From JAGOEX01 sp964630905 (lineage in GTDB: Bacteria; UBP6; UBA1177): 64,000 bases of DNA. The notes under the pieces were generated by a model, which saw only the letters and a program-made list of their open reading frames with translations, had not been told where the DNA came from and ran no database searches. The translations under genes and the position numbers were made by a program. Shown here in pieces: positions 8,511 to 17,299 of the stretch (within the stretch, counting starts at the first letter, position 1; every line of letters starts with the position of its first letter). Location of the stretch: positions 43,659 to 107,658 of the forward strand of contig CAZVWR010000005.1 in NCBI GenBank assembly GCA_964630905.1, in the 5' to 3' direction.

Positions 8511-9579
8511 AAGACTTCTGCCGCTTACCGAACCTGATGACCTTCACAGGTTGTCACGAATAATTTTCATTATAGCGGCAATAGTCTTTATCATCTGGGG
8601 AGTAAGTCAGGCACAGTCTGTTCTGGTATCATTTCTTGTTTCCGCCTTTCTTTCAATTCTGGCAACGCCTCCTGTGCTCTGGCTTCAAAAGAAAAGAGTA
8701 CCTGTAATTATCGCTGTATTTATTGTTGTGGCCGGCATGGTGCTGTTTCTTATAGGAACGGGCACTATTGTCGGCACATCAATAAACAGCTTTTATGAAG
8801 CTTTGCCGGAATATCAGAAACTCATTCTGGTAAAAGTTAATTCATTCGAAAAATTTCTGACACAAAAAGGAATAGCAACTCCTCAAAAAGTTCTGCTGAA
8901 ATATATTAATCCTGAAGCGATCATGGCCCTTACGGCAAAACTGTTCACCCGTCTGGGCTCAGCTTTTTCAGACATTGTTCTGATCATACTGACGGTCACT
9001 TTTATTTTACTCGAAGTTACAAGCTTTCCTTTGAAACTGCAGACTATTCTCGGTAATCCCAGACAGGCTTTCCCAAAATTCACTCTGTTTGTAAATGACA
9101 TGAAAAGATATATGGTCATAAAAACATTAATGAGCCTGGCAACAGGGATACTTGTAACGATATTGCTTTACATTCTGGATGTGGATTTTCCGATTCTATG
9201 GGGATTTCTAGCATTTCTTCTTAATTATGTACCTACGATCGGATCAACCATTGCAGGAATTCCTGCGGTTCTTCTTGCTCTGGTTCAAAAAGGGATCTGG
9301 ATGGCTCTTATTGCGGCCGCCGGATATATTGTCATTAACCTTGTTGTTGATTACGGAATTGAAAAAAGACTTATGGGCAGAAAGCTCGGACTGTCAACTC
9401 TGGTCGTTTTTCTGTCTCTTCTTTTCTGGGAAGGACTGATCGGGCCAATCGGTGCAGTCCTTTGTATTCCGCTCACCATGACTTTAAAGTTTGCATTTGA
9501 GAGTAACGAACAGACACAATGGATCGCAGTACTGCTCGGTCCTGAAAAATTTTCTAATAAAGGAGAAAAATTATGCTGA
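8494..9579 (+). CDS. AI-2E family transporter (PerM/YdiK-type permease)
   Basis: 361 residues from the ATG at 8494 (GGAG 7 bases upstream), inside the end of the previous gene. About eight membrane helices in the family arrangement: helices at the N-terminus, a long soluble loop (about 100-190), then a C-terminal bundle with the conserved region GFLAFLLNYVPTIGSTIAGIPAVLLAL and VVDYGIEKRLMGRKLGLSTLVVFLSLLFW. The family exports small molecules or works as Na+/H+ antiporters; the substrate cannot be read here. Its place among envelope-stress genes would suit osmotic or pH homeostasis. Confidence 0.85.
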   Translation: MTLKNKRLLPLTEPDDLHRLSRIIFIIAAIVFIIWGVSQAQSVLVSFLVSAFLSILATPPVLWLQKKRVPVIIAVFIVVAGMVLFLIGTGTIVGTSINSFYEALPEYQKLILVKVNSFEKFLTQKGIATPQKVLLKYINPEAIMALTAKLFTRLGSAFSDIVLIILTVTFILLEVTSFPLKLQTILGNPRQAFPKFTLFVNDMKRYMVIKTLMSLATGILVTILLYILDVDFPILWGFLAFLLNYVPTIGSTIAGIPAVLLALVQKGIWMALIAAAGYIVINLVVDYGIEKRLMGRKLGLSTLVVFLSLLFWEGLIGPIGAVLCIPLTMTLKFAFESNEQTQWIAVLLGPEKFSNKGEKLC

Positions 9580-10355
9580 TAAACGCTAAAACACTTATCA
9601 CTTACAAGCTGAAAGGAAACGACGGAGAAGTTGGAAATGTCAAAGAATTTTACTTTGATGATAATCACTGGGCTGTCCGCTATATTGTTGCCGACACAGG
9701 AAACTGGCTTGCAGACAGAAAGGTCCTGATATCACCGTATGCAATGGCAGATGTTGACCAGGGCAGCCGGTATATCAATTTGAATTTAAGCAAAGATCAG
9801 ATAGAGAACAGTCCTTCACTAAACACTGACAAGCCTGTTTCAAAACAATTTGAAGAAAACTACTACAAATATTACGGTTGGCCGTTGTATTGGGGTGGTC
9901 CTAACATGTGGGGCGGGTTTGAAAGCATACCCCGTGACAGTAAAGAATATCCTAAATCCAATACCGGCGGGAAACCGTGGGATCCGAATCTTCGCAGCAC
10001 CCATGATGTTACAGGACACACCATTCAGGCTTCAGACGGAGCGATCGGGCATGTCGATGATTTTATTATCGATGATGAAACATGGGCACTTAGATACATC
10101 ATTGTTGACACAAAAGACTGGATGTCAGGAAAGAAAGTTCTTATTTCCCCTCGTTGGATAGAAAGCATCAGCTGGGAAGAATCAAAAGTTTTTATAAATT
10201 TAACAAAAAAAGAAATCGAACTGTCACCTGAATACACAGAACACGCACTGGTTACAAGAAATTATGAGACAGGACTTCACAAGCATTACAATAGACCGGG
10301 CTACTGGCATGAAACCCGCGAATCAGTTAAACACAGCAAAGGAGAAAGATTATGA
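9573..10355 (+). CDS. Protein with two PRC-barrel domains
   Basis: 260 residues. Two PRC-barrel-like units (about 1-80 and 145-225) each carry a G/D-x-xG-hV-x-D/EFhhDD-x-W-x-hRYhhVDT-x-W pattern followed by KVLISPxxh. The linker is rich in Tyr, Trp and Gly. PRC-barrels occur in RNA-processing proteins (RimM) and in stress-related bacterial proteins. The start overlaps the permease stop by 7 bp and the end overlaps the next gene by 4 bp, so translation is coupled on both sides. Confidence 0.82.
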   Translation: MLINAKTLITYKLKGNDGEVGNVKEFYFDDNHWAVRYIVADTGNWLADRKVLISPYAMADVDQGSRYINLNLSKDQIENSPSLNTDKPVSKQFEENYYKYYGWPLYWGGPNMWGGFESIPRDSKEYPKSNTGGKPWDPNLRSTHDVTGHTIQASDGAIGHVDDFIIDDETWALRYIIVDTKDWMSGKKVLISPRWIESISWEESKVFINLTKKEIELSPEYTEHALVTRNYETGLHKHYNRPGYWHETRESVKHSKGERL

Positions 10356-10519
10356 AAGAGAAAACAATCGAAAACGCAATTGAAAACACCGACAGCATTC
10401 TTACTTCAGGCATTGAGGTAATCACTGCTGAAATTAAACTTCATCCTGTTATCAGCGGTATGGCCGCATTCGGGCTGGGGTTTGTCGCCGCCACAATTAT
10501 TTTCAGAATCAGCAGATGA
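10352..10519 (+). CDS. Small single-helix membrane protein
   Basis: 55 residues (MKEKTIENAIENTDSIL...RISR). An acidic N-terminal helix leads to a C-terminal glycine-rich membrane helix (PVISGMAAFGLGFVAATIIF) ending in RISR. The shape recalls ElaB/YqjD/DUF883 tail-anchored proteins, which bind ribosomes or membranes in stationary phase, but it is shorter. AAAGGAG precedes the ATG. It overlaps both neighbours by 4 bp (ATGA type). Confidence 0.7.
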   Translation: MKEKTIENAIENTDSILTSGIEVITAEIKLHPVISGMAAFGLGFVAATIIFRISR

Positions 10520-11892
10520 AACTGATCAGCTTGCAAAAAGCACTTCCGCTCATTGGAATAATCCTGTTTATTTCAATGAGCGGATGCAAGTTAAAGGACA
10601 TTTCGGCAAATATTGCGCTGGTTAAAGTGAACAAAGTTTCGCTCGAAGACACAGGCACCGAATTGCGGATTATGGTTGAAAACCCGAGCATTATTCCGAT
10701 AATGCTGAATAAGATAGATGTCAACATATCGATTGCAGGCTCACATTTTTTAAAAATAATCCATGAAGGTCCGATAAATATAAAAGGACATTCTTCAACT
10801 CAGATCGTTTTTCCTCTGTCGTTCCGTTTTGACAGTCTTTACAAGATTGCTAAAAAGGCAATGAACAAAGAAGACCTCGATTTTTCTGCTGAAGGCATTA
10901 TCACGCTTGATGCAATAATTGGTGATCCTGATGTCTATTTCAAGATCTCCGGTACTCTGCCGACGGGAATTATGCCGGAAATAACGCTTGATTCATGGCG
11001 TATAAGGGAAATGAATTTCAGACACACTCTTTTTGATATTGCTTTGAAGATCAAAAACACAGGTACCGCAAATCAGGAGATAAAGAATTTTGACTATTCT
11101 GTGGGATTTAAATATCTGGATTTCCTTGATAAAGAAAACAAAACCATAACCCTTCTTAAACCCGGCGAAAGCCTTCTCATTGACATACCGGTTGAAATTG
11201 ACATCGCATCCATTAGAAATTCAGGGTTTGATGAAATTGTGCTCGAAAAACTTGCACAGATAAGAATGAGAGATCTGTGCGCTCTCGGGATTGCTTTCGG
11301 TGACGAGCCGGCAGGATTTTCCAGATTTGCGATATATGCACTTGATACAATATCGACAAGTTTAGGGTTAGATCTTGAAAAAACGGTCTGCACTGAATAT
11401 CAGGTCGGTTCTGATTTTGATGAAATGTTAAAAGCAACGAAACCGGAACCGCAAATTGCACAACCCGATTTTGTTACCGAAAGAATATTGTCGTGTGCAT
11501 TGTACAAAGAAGCATTGAACGACATAAAGAGATCGGCAAATTATTCAGATTATTTTGACACGACACTGCTTAAACCCTTCTTTTTAAAGGATGTCCCCGG
11601 CATACTTAGAACTCTATCGACTTCAAGAGGCGGAGGAATCGTTCTTATAACTGTTGATACACAGTTCGGAACATTCGGGAACAATGACATGCTGCAGGGC
11701 GGCTTTCTTGAAAGCCGCAGAGAAATAAGAATAAAATCAGAGATTTACAATGACATAGGAAGACTCGCGGAAGGACAGAAAGTGATCTTTTCAGGAAATC
11801 TGATCATGGCGGAAAAAGAACTGACAGAAAAAATGAGTCTTTGCGGAGACGGCTGGTTGATAAAATTTACCGATATTAAACCGGCAGAGTAA
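10516..11892 (+). CDS. LEA14-like (WHy domain) lipoprotein
   Basis: 458 residues with lipobox MSGC (Cys24). The mature N-terminal region contains two LEA type-2/WHy-like units (about 35-140 and 155-255). They show the family pattern of a beta-rich immunoglobulin-like fold with xVxNPSxIPIxL and KNTGTANQEI-type segments (NP or NTG turns). The C-terminal 200 residues are unassigned. LEA14/WHy proteins are linked to desiccation, cold and osmotic tolerance. An inverted repeat spans the signal-peptide codons (see 10529-10590). It starts inside the end of the 55-residue gene and is followed after 24 bp by the second Ig/DUF3494 gene. Confidence 0.72.
   Translation: MKLISLQKALPLIGIILFISMSGCKLKDISANIALVKVNKVSLEDTGTELRIMVENPSIIPIMLNKIDVNISIAGSHFLKIIHEGPINIKGHSSTQIVFPLSFRFDSLYKIAKKAMNKEDLDFSAEGIITLDAIIGDPDVYFKISGTLPTGIMPEITLDSWRIREMNFRHTLFDIALKIKNTGTANQEIKNFDYSVGFKYLDFLDKENKTITLLKPGESLLIDIPVEIDIASIRNSGFDEIVLEKLAQIRMRDLCALGIAFGDEPAGFSRFAIYALDTISTSLGLDLEKTVCTEYQVGSDFDEMLKATKPEPQIAQPDFVTERILSCALYKEALNDIKRSANYSDYFDTTLLKPFFLKDVPGILRTLSTSRGGGIVLITVDTQFGTFGNNDMLQGGFLESRREIRIKSEIYNDIGRLAEGQKVIFSGNLIMAEKELTEKMSLCGDGWLIKFTDIKPAE
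10529..10590 (+). repeat. Inverted repeat inside the LEA14-like signal-peptide codons
   Basis: Arms TCCGCTCATTG (10545-10555) and CAATGAGCGGA (10574-10584) are perfect 11-bp complements around an 18-base loop. A second outer pair GCTTGC (10529-10534) / GCAAG (10586-10590) extends it. The same element, with an even longer outer arm, recurs at 16101-16169. Confidence 0.65.
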
Positions 11893-11916
11893 AACATTTT
11901 TAAAGAGGAGAGAGAG

Positions 11917-14900
11917 ATGAAAACAATTGAAAGGAATGAAATCCGCAGAAAAAATATTGCTCCGAAAGGACTTCTTTTTCTTGTCTTCCTGTTGACCATT
12001 CAATTGTTTTCATGCGGACAGGCTGTCGGATGGACTGATACTGACGAAACTGCGCCCTCAGTCAAATTTGTAACACCCGCCGATGATTCAACTGGTGTCG
12101 CAATCAATGCATCTATTTCGGCCACCTTCAGCGAAACGATGGATACTTCAACATTCTCAACAAGCTCTTTCACATTGTATAGAGGAACAACTGCTGTAAC
12201 AGGCACCGTTGTTTATTCAGGTAAAACCGCAATATTTACACCAAAGATCATACTTGATCCTGAAACTGAGTATGTAGCAACTGTCACAAAAGAAGTCAAA
12301 GACCTTGCAGGCAACTTTCTGGCTCAGGATTTTGAGTGGACATTCACTACAGGGGAAACGCCCGAAACCTTTCCTCCGCAGGTTATTGCAACAATTCCGT
12401 TTGGCGATGCGACAGGCGCTGCTTTAGACACAGAGATTTCAGCAGTATTCAGTGAAATAATGAACCCGTTGACAATTACAGAAGACAACTTCACGCTGTT
12501 TGACGGAAACGCTCCTATTGAAGGCGAAGTCAGTTATACCGGTGTTACCGCAACTTTCACACCTGAAAACAATCTTGATCAGAACAGACTTTACACAGCG
12601 ACCATTCATACCGGTGTTACAGATCTTACAGGCAATGAAATGGTTGAAAATTTCGTCTGGGCATTTACAACACGCTCCGCTCTTGATGACATCCGGCCCA
12701 CAGTCATATCAACTATTCCCGCAGACGAAGATATTGATATTGCGTTAAACACCAAGGTCTCCGCAGTATTCAGTGAAGCGATAAACCCGCTAACTATCAA
12801 TGATGAAACATTCACATTGAAAGACGGCACCGCTGTAATTGAGGGCTCCGCATTCATGACCGGAAACACTGTGATCTTTGATCCTGAAAACGATCTTACG
12901 CCTGAAACAGAATATACAACCACTATAACAAATACGGTGACTGATCTTGCAGGAAATGCGATGGAAGAGGATTTCGTCTGGAAATTTACAACAGGTTTAT
13001 ACATTGATAATCTGCCTCCCGCTATAATCTCAACGATCCCGTTAGACGAAGCAACAGATGTCGCTGTCGGCACAGATATCTCCGCAGAGTTCAGCGAAGC
13101 GATGAACGGGTTGACCATAAACGGGCTTACTTTCCTTGTGGTTGACGAAATGCTTGCACCTGTTTCAGGCGTTATCAATTACGATCCACTTACAAAAACA
13201 GCGACATTTAATCCTGATAACGATCTTGACCTTGATACTGAATACACCGTTACCATTACAACAGGTGTAGAAAACATTACCGGAACCGCAATGGAAATGG
13301 ACTATATCTGGACTTTTACAACAGACGACTCACCTTTTATTATCTCAACAATCCCGTTGAATAATGCGATGAATGTCTCAACAGGCACAGACATTTCCAC
13401 AGAGTTTAGTGAAGCAATGAACGGGTTGACGATAACTGATCTGACATTTATGGTAAAAGATTCAGCACTCGCACCTGTTTCAGGCGTTATCAATTACGAT
13501 GCACTTACAAAGACTGCCACATTTAATCCTGACAACAATCTTGACCTTGATACGGAATACACAGTCACTATCACAACCGGTGTTGAAAATATTACCGGAA
13601 CCCCAATGGAAATGGACTATATCTGGACTTTCACAACAGATGCAGCACCCAATGTTGTCTCAACAATACCGTTGAATAATGCGATAAATGTCTCAACAGA
13701 TACAGATATCTCCGCAGAATTTAGCGAAGCGATGAACGGAGTTACGATAACTGATCTGACATTTTTAGTAGTTGACGAAATGCTCGCGCCAGTTGAAGGC
13801 GTTATCAATTACGATGCAATAACAAAGATTGCGACATTTAATCCTGACAGCGATCTTCTTTTTGACACTGAATATACTGTCACCATCACAACAGGAGTAA
13901 CAGATCTTGCAGGAAATGCGATGGGAGGGGATTTCGTCTGGACTTTCACAACTGCATCAGAAATTGTACCTCCGACAATAATTTCGACAATACCTCTGGA
14001 TAATGCAACAAATGTTGCTTTAAACACCGACATTTCAGCAGAATTCAGTGAAGCGATGAACGGACTTACGGTAACTGATCTTACATTTCTGGTAACTGAC
14101 GATGAATTCGCACCTGTTTCCGGAATTATTACTTACGATGCAATAACAAAGATTGCGACATTTAATCCTGATAACGATCTTCTTTTTGACACTGAATATA
14201 CTGTCACCATCACAACAGGAGCAACAGATCTTGCAGGAAATGCGATGGGAGAGGATTTCATCTGGACTTTCACAACTGCATCAGAAATTGTACCTCCGAC
14301 AATAATTTCAACAATCCCGTTGAATAACGCAATGAATGTCTCAACAGGCACAGATATCTCCGCAGAGTTCAGCGAAGCGATGAACGGGTTGACCATAAAC
14401 GGGCTTACTTTCCTTGTGGTTGACGAAATGCTTGCACCTGTTTCAGGCGTTATCAATTACGATCCACTTACAAAAACAGCGACATTTAATCCTGATAACG
14501 ATCTTGACCTTGATACTGAATACACCGTTACCATTACAACAGGTGTAGAAAACATTACCGGAACCGCAATGGAAATGGACTATATCTGGACTTTTACAAC
14601 AGACGACTCACCTTTTATTATCTCAACAATCCCGTTGAATAATGCGATGAATGTCTCAACAGGCACAGACATTTCCACAGAGTTTAGTGAAGCAATGAAC
14701 GGGTTGACGATAACTGATCTGACATTTATGGTAAAAGATTCAGCACTCGCACCTGTTTCAGGCGTTATCAATTACGATGCACTTACAAAGACTGCCACAT
14801 TTAATCCTGACAACAATCTTGACCTTGATACGGAATACACAGTCACTATCACAACCGGAGTAGAAAATACTACTGGAACTTCAATGGAAAACGATTTTAT

Positions 14901-15675
14901 ATGGACATTCAGAACCGGTGTCGGTGCAGTTAATCTTAAACTGGCCAGTCCATTTGTAATTGCATCTGCGGCAGGAATTGACAACACTGGTTCTACCCAT
15001 GTTAACGGTGATGTTGTCCTTGATCCTAACTTTACATGTAACGATGTTCCAGGCGTTCATGACGGCGGTTTCGGGCTTTGCGGTGGCAACCCGCCGACTA
15101 TAAGCGGAACCGTTATAACCAACCAGTATCCTGATACGATAACATCAGCGGCTATCATGGCCGATTTGAAAGCGGCATATCAGAGCATTATGAAAGCTAA
15201 TCTGCCAGGTGCGATCATTCTTGGATGCGGAATTATCGGAAGTAATGGCGGAGCAGGTGCTCTCACTGGTTGTGCCGGCAACTCCACTCTTGCTCCCGGA
15301 GTCTATATATCCGCAACAGATTCATCTATCGGGATAGCAGGAATCCTTACTCTTGACGGTCTGGGAGATAGCAATGCCGAATTCATTTTTCAGGCACCTT
15401 CATCTACTCTTATCACAGCACCCGGTGTGGCAGGAAGCGAGATCAGGCTGATAAACGGAGCAAAAGCATCCAATGTCTGGTGGCAGGTTGGAAGTTCGGC
15501 AACTATCGGAGCATACTCTGTTTTTCAGGGCAACATACTTGCAGATACAAGCATCACAATGGGAACCGGAGCCACATCGTGCGGAAGACTGCTCGCAGGA
15601 GCAATTACGACAACCGGTGCGTTTGTATTTGACTCAAATCTTGTTTCAGTACCCGGCAACGGATGTCCTAAATAA
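11917..15675 (+). CDS. Lipoprotein with nine Ig-like (Big_5) domains and C-terminal DUF3494 ice-binding-like domain
   Basis: 1252 residues, lipobox LFSC (Cys33). Nine Big_5-type repeats (about 45-1000) are followed by DUF3494 (about 1003-1252). The N-terminal and DUF3494 parts are very close in DNA to the gene at 1549; the central modules have been amplified, and two consecutive modules form an exact 512-bp direct repeat. The role should match the first copy, with a longer stalk. GAGGAG lies upstream. It closes the run of closely spaced genes; 138 bp separate it from the next gene. Confidence 0.88.
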   Translation: MKTIERNEIRRKNIAPKGLLFLVFLLTIQLFSCGQAVGWTDTDETAPSVKFVTPADDSTGVAINASISATFSETMDTSTFSTSSFTLYRGTTAVTGTVVYSGKTAIFTPKIILDPETEYVATVTKEVKDLAGNFLAQDFEWTFTTGETPETFPPQVIATIPFGDATGAALDTEISAVFSEIMNPLTITEDNFTLFDGNAPIEGEVSYTGVTATFTPENNLDQNRLYTATIHTGVTDLTGNEMVENFVWAFTTRSALDDIRPTVISTIPADEDIDIALNTKVSAVFSEAINPLTINDETFTLKDGTAVIEGSAFMTGNTVIFDPENDLTPETEYTTTITNTVTDLAGNAMEEDFVWKFTTGLYIDNLPPAIISTIPLDEATDVAVGTDISAEFSEAMNGLTINGLTFLVVDEMLAPVSGVINYDPLTKTATFNPDNDLDLDTEYTVTITTGVENITGTAMEMDYIWTFTTDDSPFIISTIPLNNAMNVSTGTDISTEFSEAMNGLTITDLTFMVKDSALAPVSGVINYDALTKTATFNPDNNLDLDTEYTVTITTGVENITGTPMEMDYIWTFTTDAAPNVVSTIPLNNAINVSTDTDISAEFSEAMNGVTITDLTFLVVDEMLAPVEGVINYDAITKIATFNPDSDLLFDTEYTVTITTGVTDLAGNAMGGDFVWTFTTASEIVPPTIISTIPLDNATNVALNTDISAEFSEAMNGLTVTDLTFLVTDDEFAPVSGIITYDAITKIATFNPDNDLLFDTEYTVTITTGATDLAGNAMGEDFIWTFTTASEIVPPTIISTIPLNNAMNVSTGTDISAEFSEAMNGLTINGLTFLVVDEMLAPVSGVINYDPLTKTATFNPDNDLDLDTEYTVTITTGVENITGTAMEMDYIWTFTTDDSPFIISTIPLNNAMNVSTGTDISTEFSEAMNGLTITDLTFMVKDSALAPVSGVINYDALTKTATFNPDNNLDLDTEYTVTITTGVENTTGTSMENDFIWTFRTGVGAVNLKLASPFVIASAAGIDNTGSTHVNGDVVLDPNFTCNDVPGVHDGGFGLCGGNPPTISGTVITNQYPDTITSAAIMADLKAAYQSIMKANLPGAIILGCGIIGSNGGAGALTGCAGNSTLAPGVYISATDSSIGIAGILTLDGLGDSNAEFIFQAPSSTLITAPGVAGSEIRLINGAKASNVWWQVGSSATIGAYSVFQGNILADTSITMGTGATSCGRLLAGAITTTGAFVFDSNLVSVPGNGCPK
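13069..13580 (+). repeat. 512-bp exact direct repeat, copy 1
   Basis: Identical base by base to 14347-14858 (offset 1278). It covers Ig modules 4-5 of the 1252-residue lipoprotein, starting at GGCACAGATATC and ending at CACAACCGG. Confidence 0.95.
14347..14858 (+). repeat. 512-bp exact direct repeat, copy 2
   Basis: Second copy of 13069-13580, covering Ig modules 8-9. Flanking modules 6 and 7 are also near-identical to each other around 13837-14320, which shows several rounds of module copying. Confidence 0.95.
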
Positions 15676-15778
15676 TGGAAATGAGAAGTGAAAAAATCAT
15701 TACGGTAATGCGCATAATTATGATGATCCGGAGCTCAGAATTATGCTTGGCAATACAATGGGAAAGTTAAAAAAACAA

Positions 15779-15793
15779 CTCGCAAAATGCGAG
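15779..15793 (+). other. Small hairpin before the coiled-coil gene
   Basis: Six-bp stem CTCGCA/TGCGAG with a three-base loop, 8 bp before the RBS of the next gene. No U-tract follows, so it is not a convincing terminator; it could affect translation or mRNA stability. Confidence 0.35.
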
Positions 15794-15813
15794 TGCATCA
15801 AAGGAGATCAGTC

Positions 15814-16083
15814 ATGGAAAAAATGAATGAACAAATGGGAAAAATGGAAAAACAGCTTAAAGATTGGAAAGTTAAGATGGATGAATTTGTTACAAAATCT
15901 GCCAAAGACACAAAAAATGACAACCACAAACAGGCTGACAATTTGAAAGCAAAGTATCATGCTGCAGAGTCAAAACTTGAAGAAGCCAAAAAAGGCGGAA
16001 ATGAAAAGTGGGAAGGTTTAAAGAAAGGCGTAGAACTTGCCTGGAAAGATGCTGAAAAAGCATTCAGCGGAATGAAGAATTAA
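15814..16083 (+). CDS. Small coiled-coil protein, paralogue of the gene at 7825
   Basis: 89 residues, clearly homologous to the protein at 7825 over its whole length (shared MNEQxGKMExQLKxW, LKAKYHAAxSKLxE and KGGxEKWEG segments). The ATG at 15814 is chosen because AAGGAG (15801-15806) precedes it; an in-frame upstream start at 15787 has no such site. No signal peptide. It begins the shortened duplicate of the cluster. Confidence 0.68.
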   Translation: MEKMNEQMGKMEKQLKDWKVKMDEFVTKSAKDTKNDNHKQADNLKAKYHAAESKLEEAKKGGNEKWEGLKKGVELAWKDAEKAFSGMKN

Positions 16084-16100
16084 TAGCTGAAAGCTTATCA

Positions 16101-16169
16101 AATTAACTTGCAGGTACATCCGCTCACTGGAATGATCAATTTATTTCAATGAGCGGATGCAAGTTAATT
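16101..16169 (+). repeat. Long inverted repeat, remnant of a LEA14-like gene start
   Basis: Left arms AATTAACTTG (16101-16110) and CATCCGCTCA (16117-16126) pair with TGAGCGGATG (16150-16159) and CAAGTTAATT (16160-16169): 20 bp paired with a six-base bulge. The segment 16120-16165 is a near copy of the signal-peptide codons of the LEA14-like gene (10546-10591), still encoding MSGCKL, but no gene follows. It is either the scar of a duplicated and deleted gene or a mobile hairpin element. Confidence 0.65.
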
Positions 16170-16202
16170 TGGATAACAGACAATTTTAGAAAAGGAGATT
16201 TT

Positions 16203-17288
16203 ATGAAAACAATTGAAAAAAGTGAAACTCGCAGAAAAGACATCACTCAAAAAGGAATTCTTTTTCTGATAATTTGTCTTATGACAATGATATTCGCATG
16301 CAGCAAAAATTCCAAAAATACAGATTCGGACATCACTGATTCAGATGATGACAATATAGACATTGCCGATATTGAGAAAACTGATCTTGAAAAACCTGAC
16401 CTTGAAGAACCTGACCTTGAAGAACCTGACCTTGAGGAACCTGACCTTGAGGAACCCGACCTTGAGGAACCCGACCTTGACAACGCAGATGAAGACATAA
16501 CAGATGAAGACAACATCGATACTGAAATTATTGTCGATCTCGGTATGGCATCTACATTTGCAATTGCATCTGCGGCAGGAATTGACAACACAGGAGTCAC
16601 CCATATCAGCGGAGATATAGTCCTTGACCCGGATTATACCTGTAATGATGTGCCCAGTGATAATGCCGGAGGTTTCGGCCTTTGCGAAGGTTTTCCTCCG
16701 ACAACATCAGGAGAAGTCATCACAAACACTTATCCCGACACAGTTACATCTGCTTTGATAATGGCAGATCTGAAAGCGGCGTATCTGAGCATTATGAAAG
16801 CCAATCTGCCGGGAGCTATTGTTCTTGGATGTGAAAACATTGGAAGCAATGGTGATGCAGGGGCACTCATAGGTTGCGCTGGCAATGCCGTTCTTACTCC
16901 GGGGGTCTATATATCCTCGACAGATTCTTCAATTGGTGTAGCAGGAGTTCTTACTCTCGACGGTCAAGGTAATGAGAATGCAAAATTTGTTTTTCAGGCT
17001 CCTTCTTCCACACTCATAACGGCCTCTGGTTCGTTAGGTTTTCCACTTAGCGAAATTAAGCTGATAAACGGCACAAAGGCATCAAATGTGTGGTGGCAGG
17101 TAGGAAGTTCTGCAACTATCGGAGCTTATTCTATATTTTTTGGAAATGTACTTGCTGACTCAAGCATCACAATGGAAACCGGAGCAACATCATGCGGAAG
17201 AATGCTTGCCGGCGCATTCACTACAAGCGGAGCATTTATATTTGATTCAAATGTCGTTTCAGTACCCGGGAACGGATGTCCGTTTTAG
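16203..17288 (+). CDS. Lipoprotein with DLEEP-repeat stalk and DUF3494 ice-binding-like domain
   Basis: 361 residues from the ATG at 16203 (AAAGGAG upstream); the longer frame from 16149 reads the vestigial MSGCKL and is rejected. Lipobox IFAC (Cys33). Instead of Ig domains, an acidic repeat region (about 45-105, seven DLEEP/DLEKP-like units) joins the signal to a DUF3494 domain (about 112-361) highly similar to those at 1549 and 11917. The first 18 residues also match the 11917 protein. Same fold, different stalk. It ends 11 bp from the convergent pyrB with no terminator seen between. Confidence 0.87.
   Translation: MKTIEKSETRRKDITQKGILFLIICLMTMIFACSKNSKNTDSDITDSDDDNIDIADIEKTDLEKPDLEEPDLEEPDLEEPDLEEPDLEEPDLDNADEDITDEDNIDTEIIVDLGMASTFAIASAAGIDNTGVTHISGDIVLDPDYTCNDVPSDNAGGFGLCEGFPPTTSGEVITNTYPDTVTSALIMADLKAAYLSIMKANLPGAIVLGCENIGSNGDAGALIGCAGNAVLTPGVYISSTDSSIGVAGVLTLDGQGNENAKFVFQAPSSTLITASGSLGFPLSEIKLINGTKASNVWWQVGSSATIGAYSIFFGNVLADSSITMETGATSCGRMLAGAFTTSGAFIFDSNVVSVPGNGCPF
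16381..16480 (+). repeat. 15-bp coding tandem repeat (DLEEP)
   Basis: Six to seven copies of a 15-bp unit of the type GACCTTGAAGAACCT with few silent changes. Unit number could vary by slippage without breaking the frame. Confidence 0.85.
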
Positions 17289-17299
17289 AAAATGATTTT

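Noticed and set aside
15741..15826. 27-residue ORF before the coiled-coil gene
   Set aside because: No RBS, overlaps the next start, composition not protein-like.
16101..16169. Rho-independent terminator
   Set aside because: The stem is long but no U-tract follows; the sequence is better explained as the LEA14 gene-start copy.
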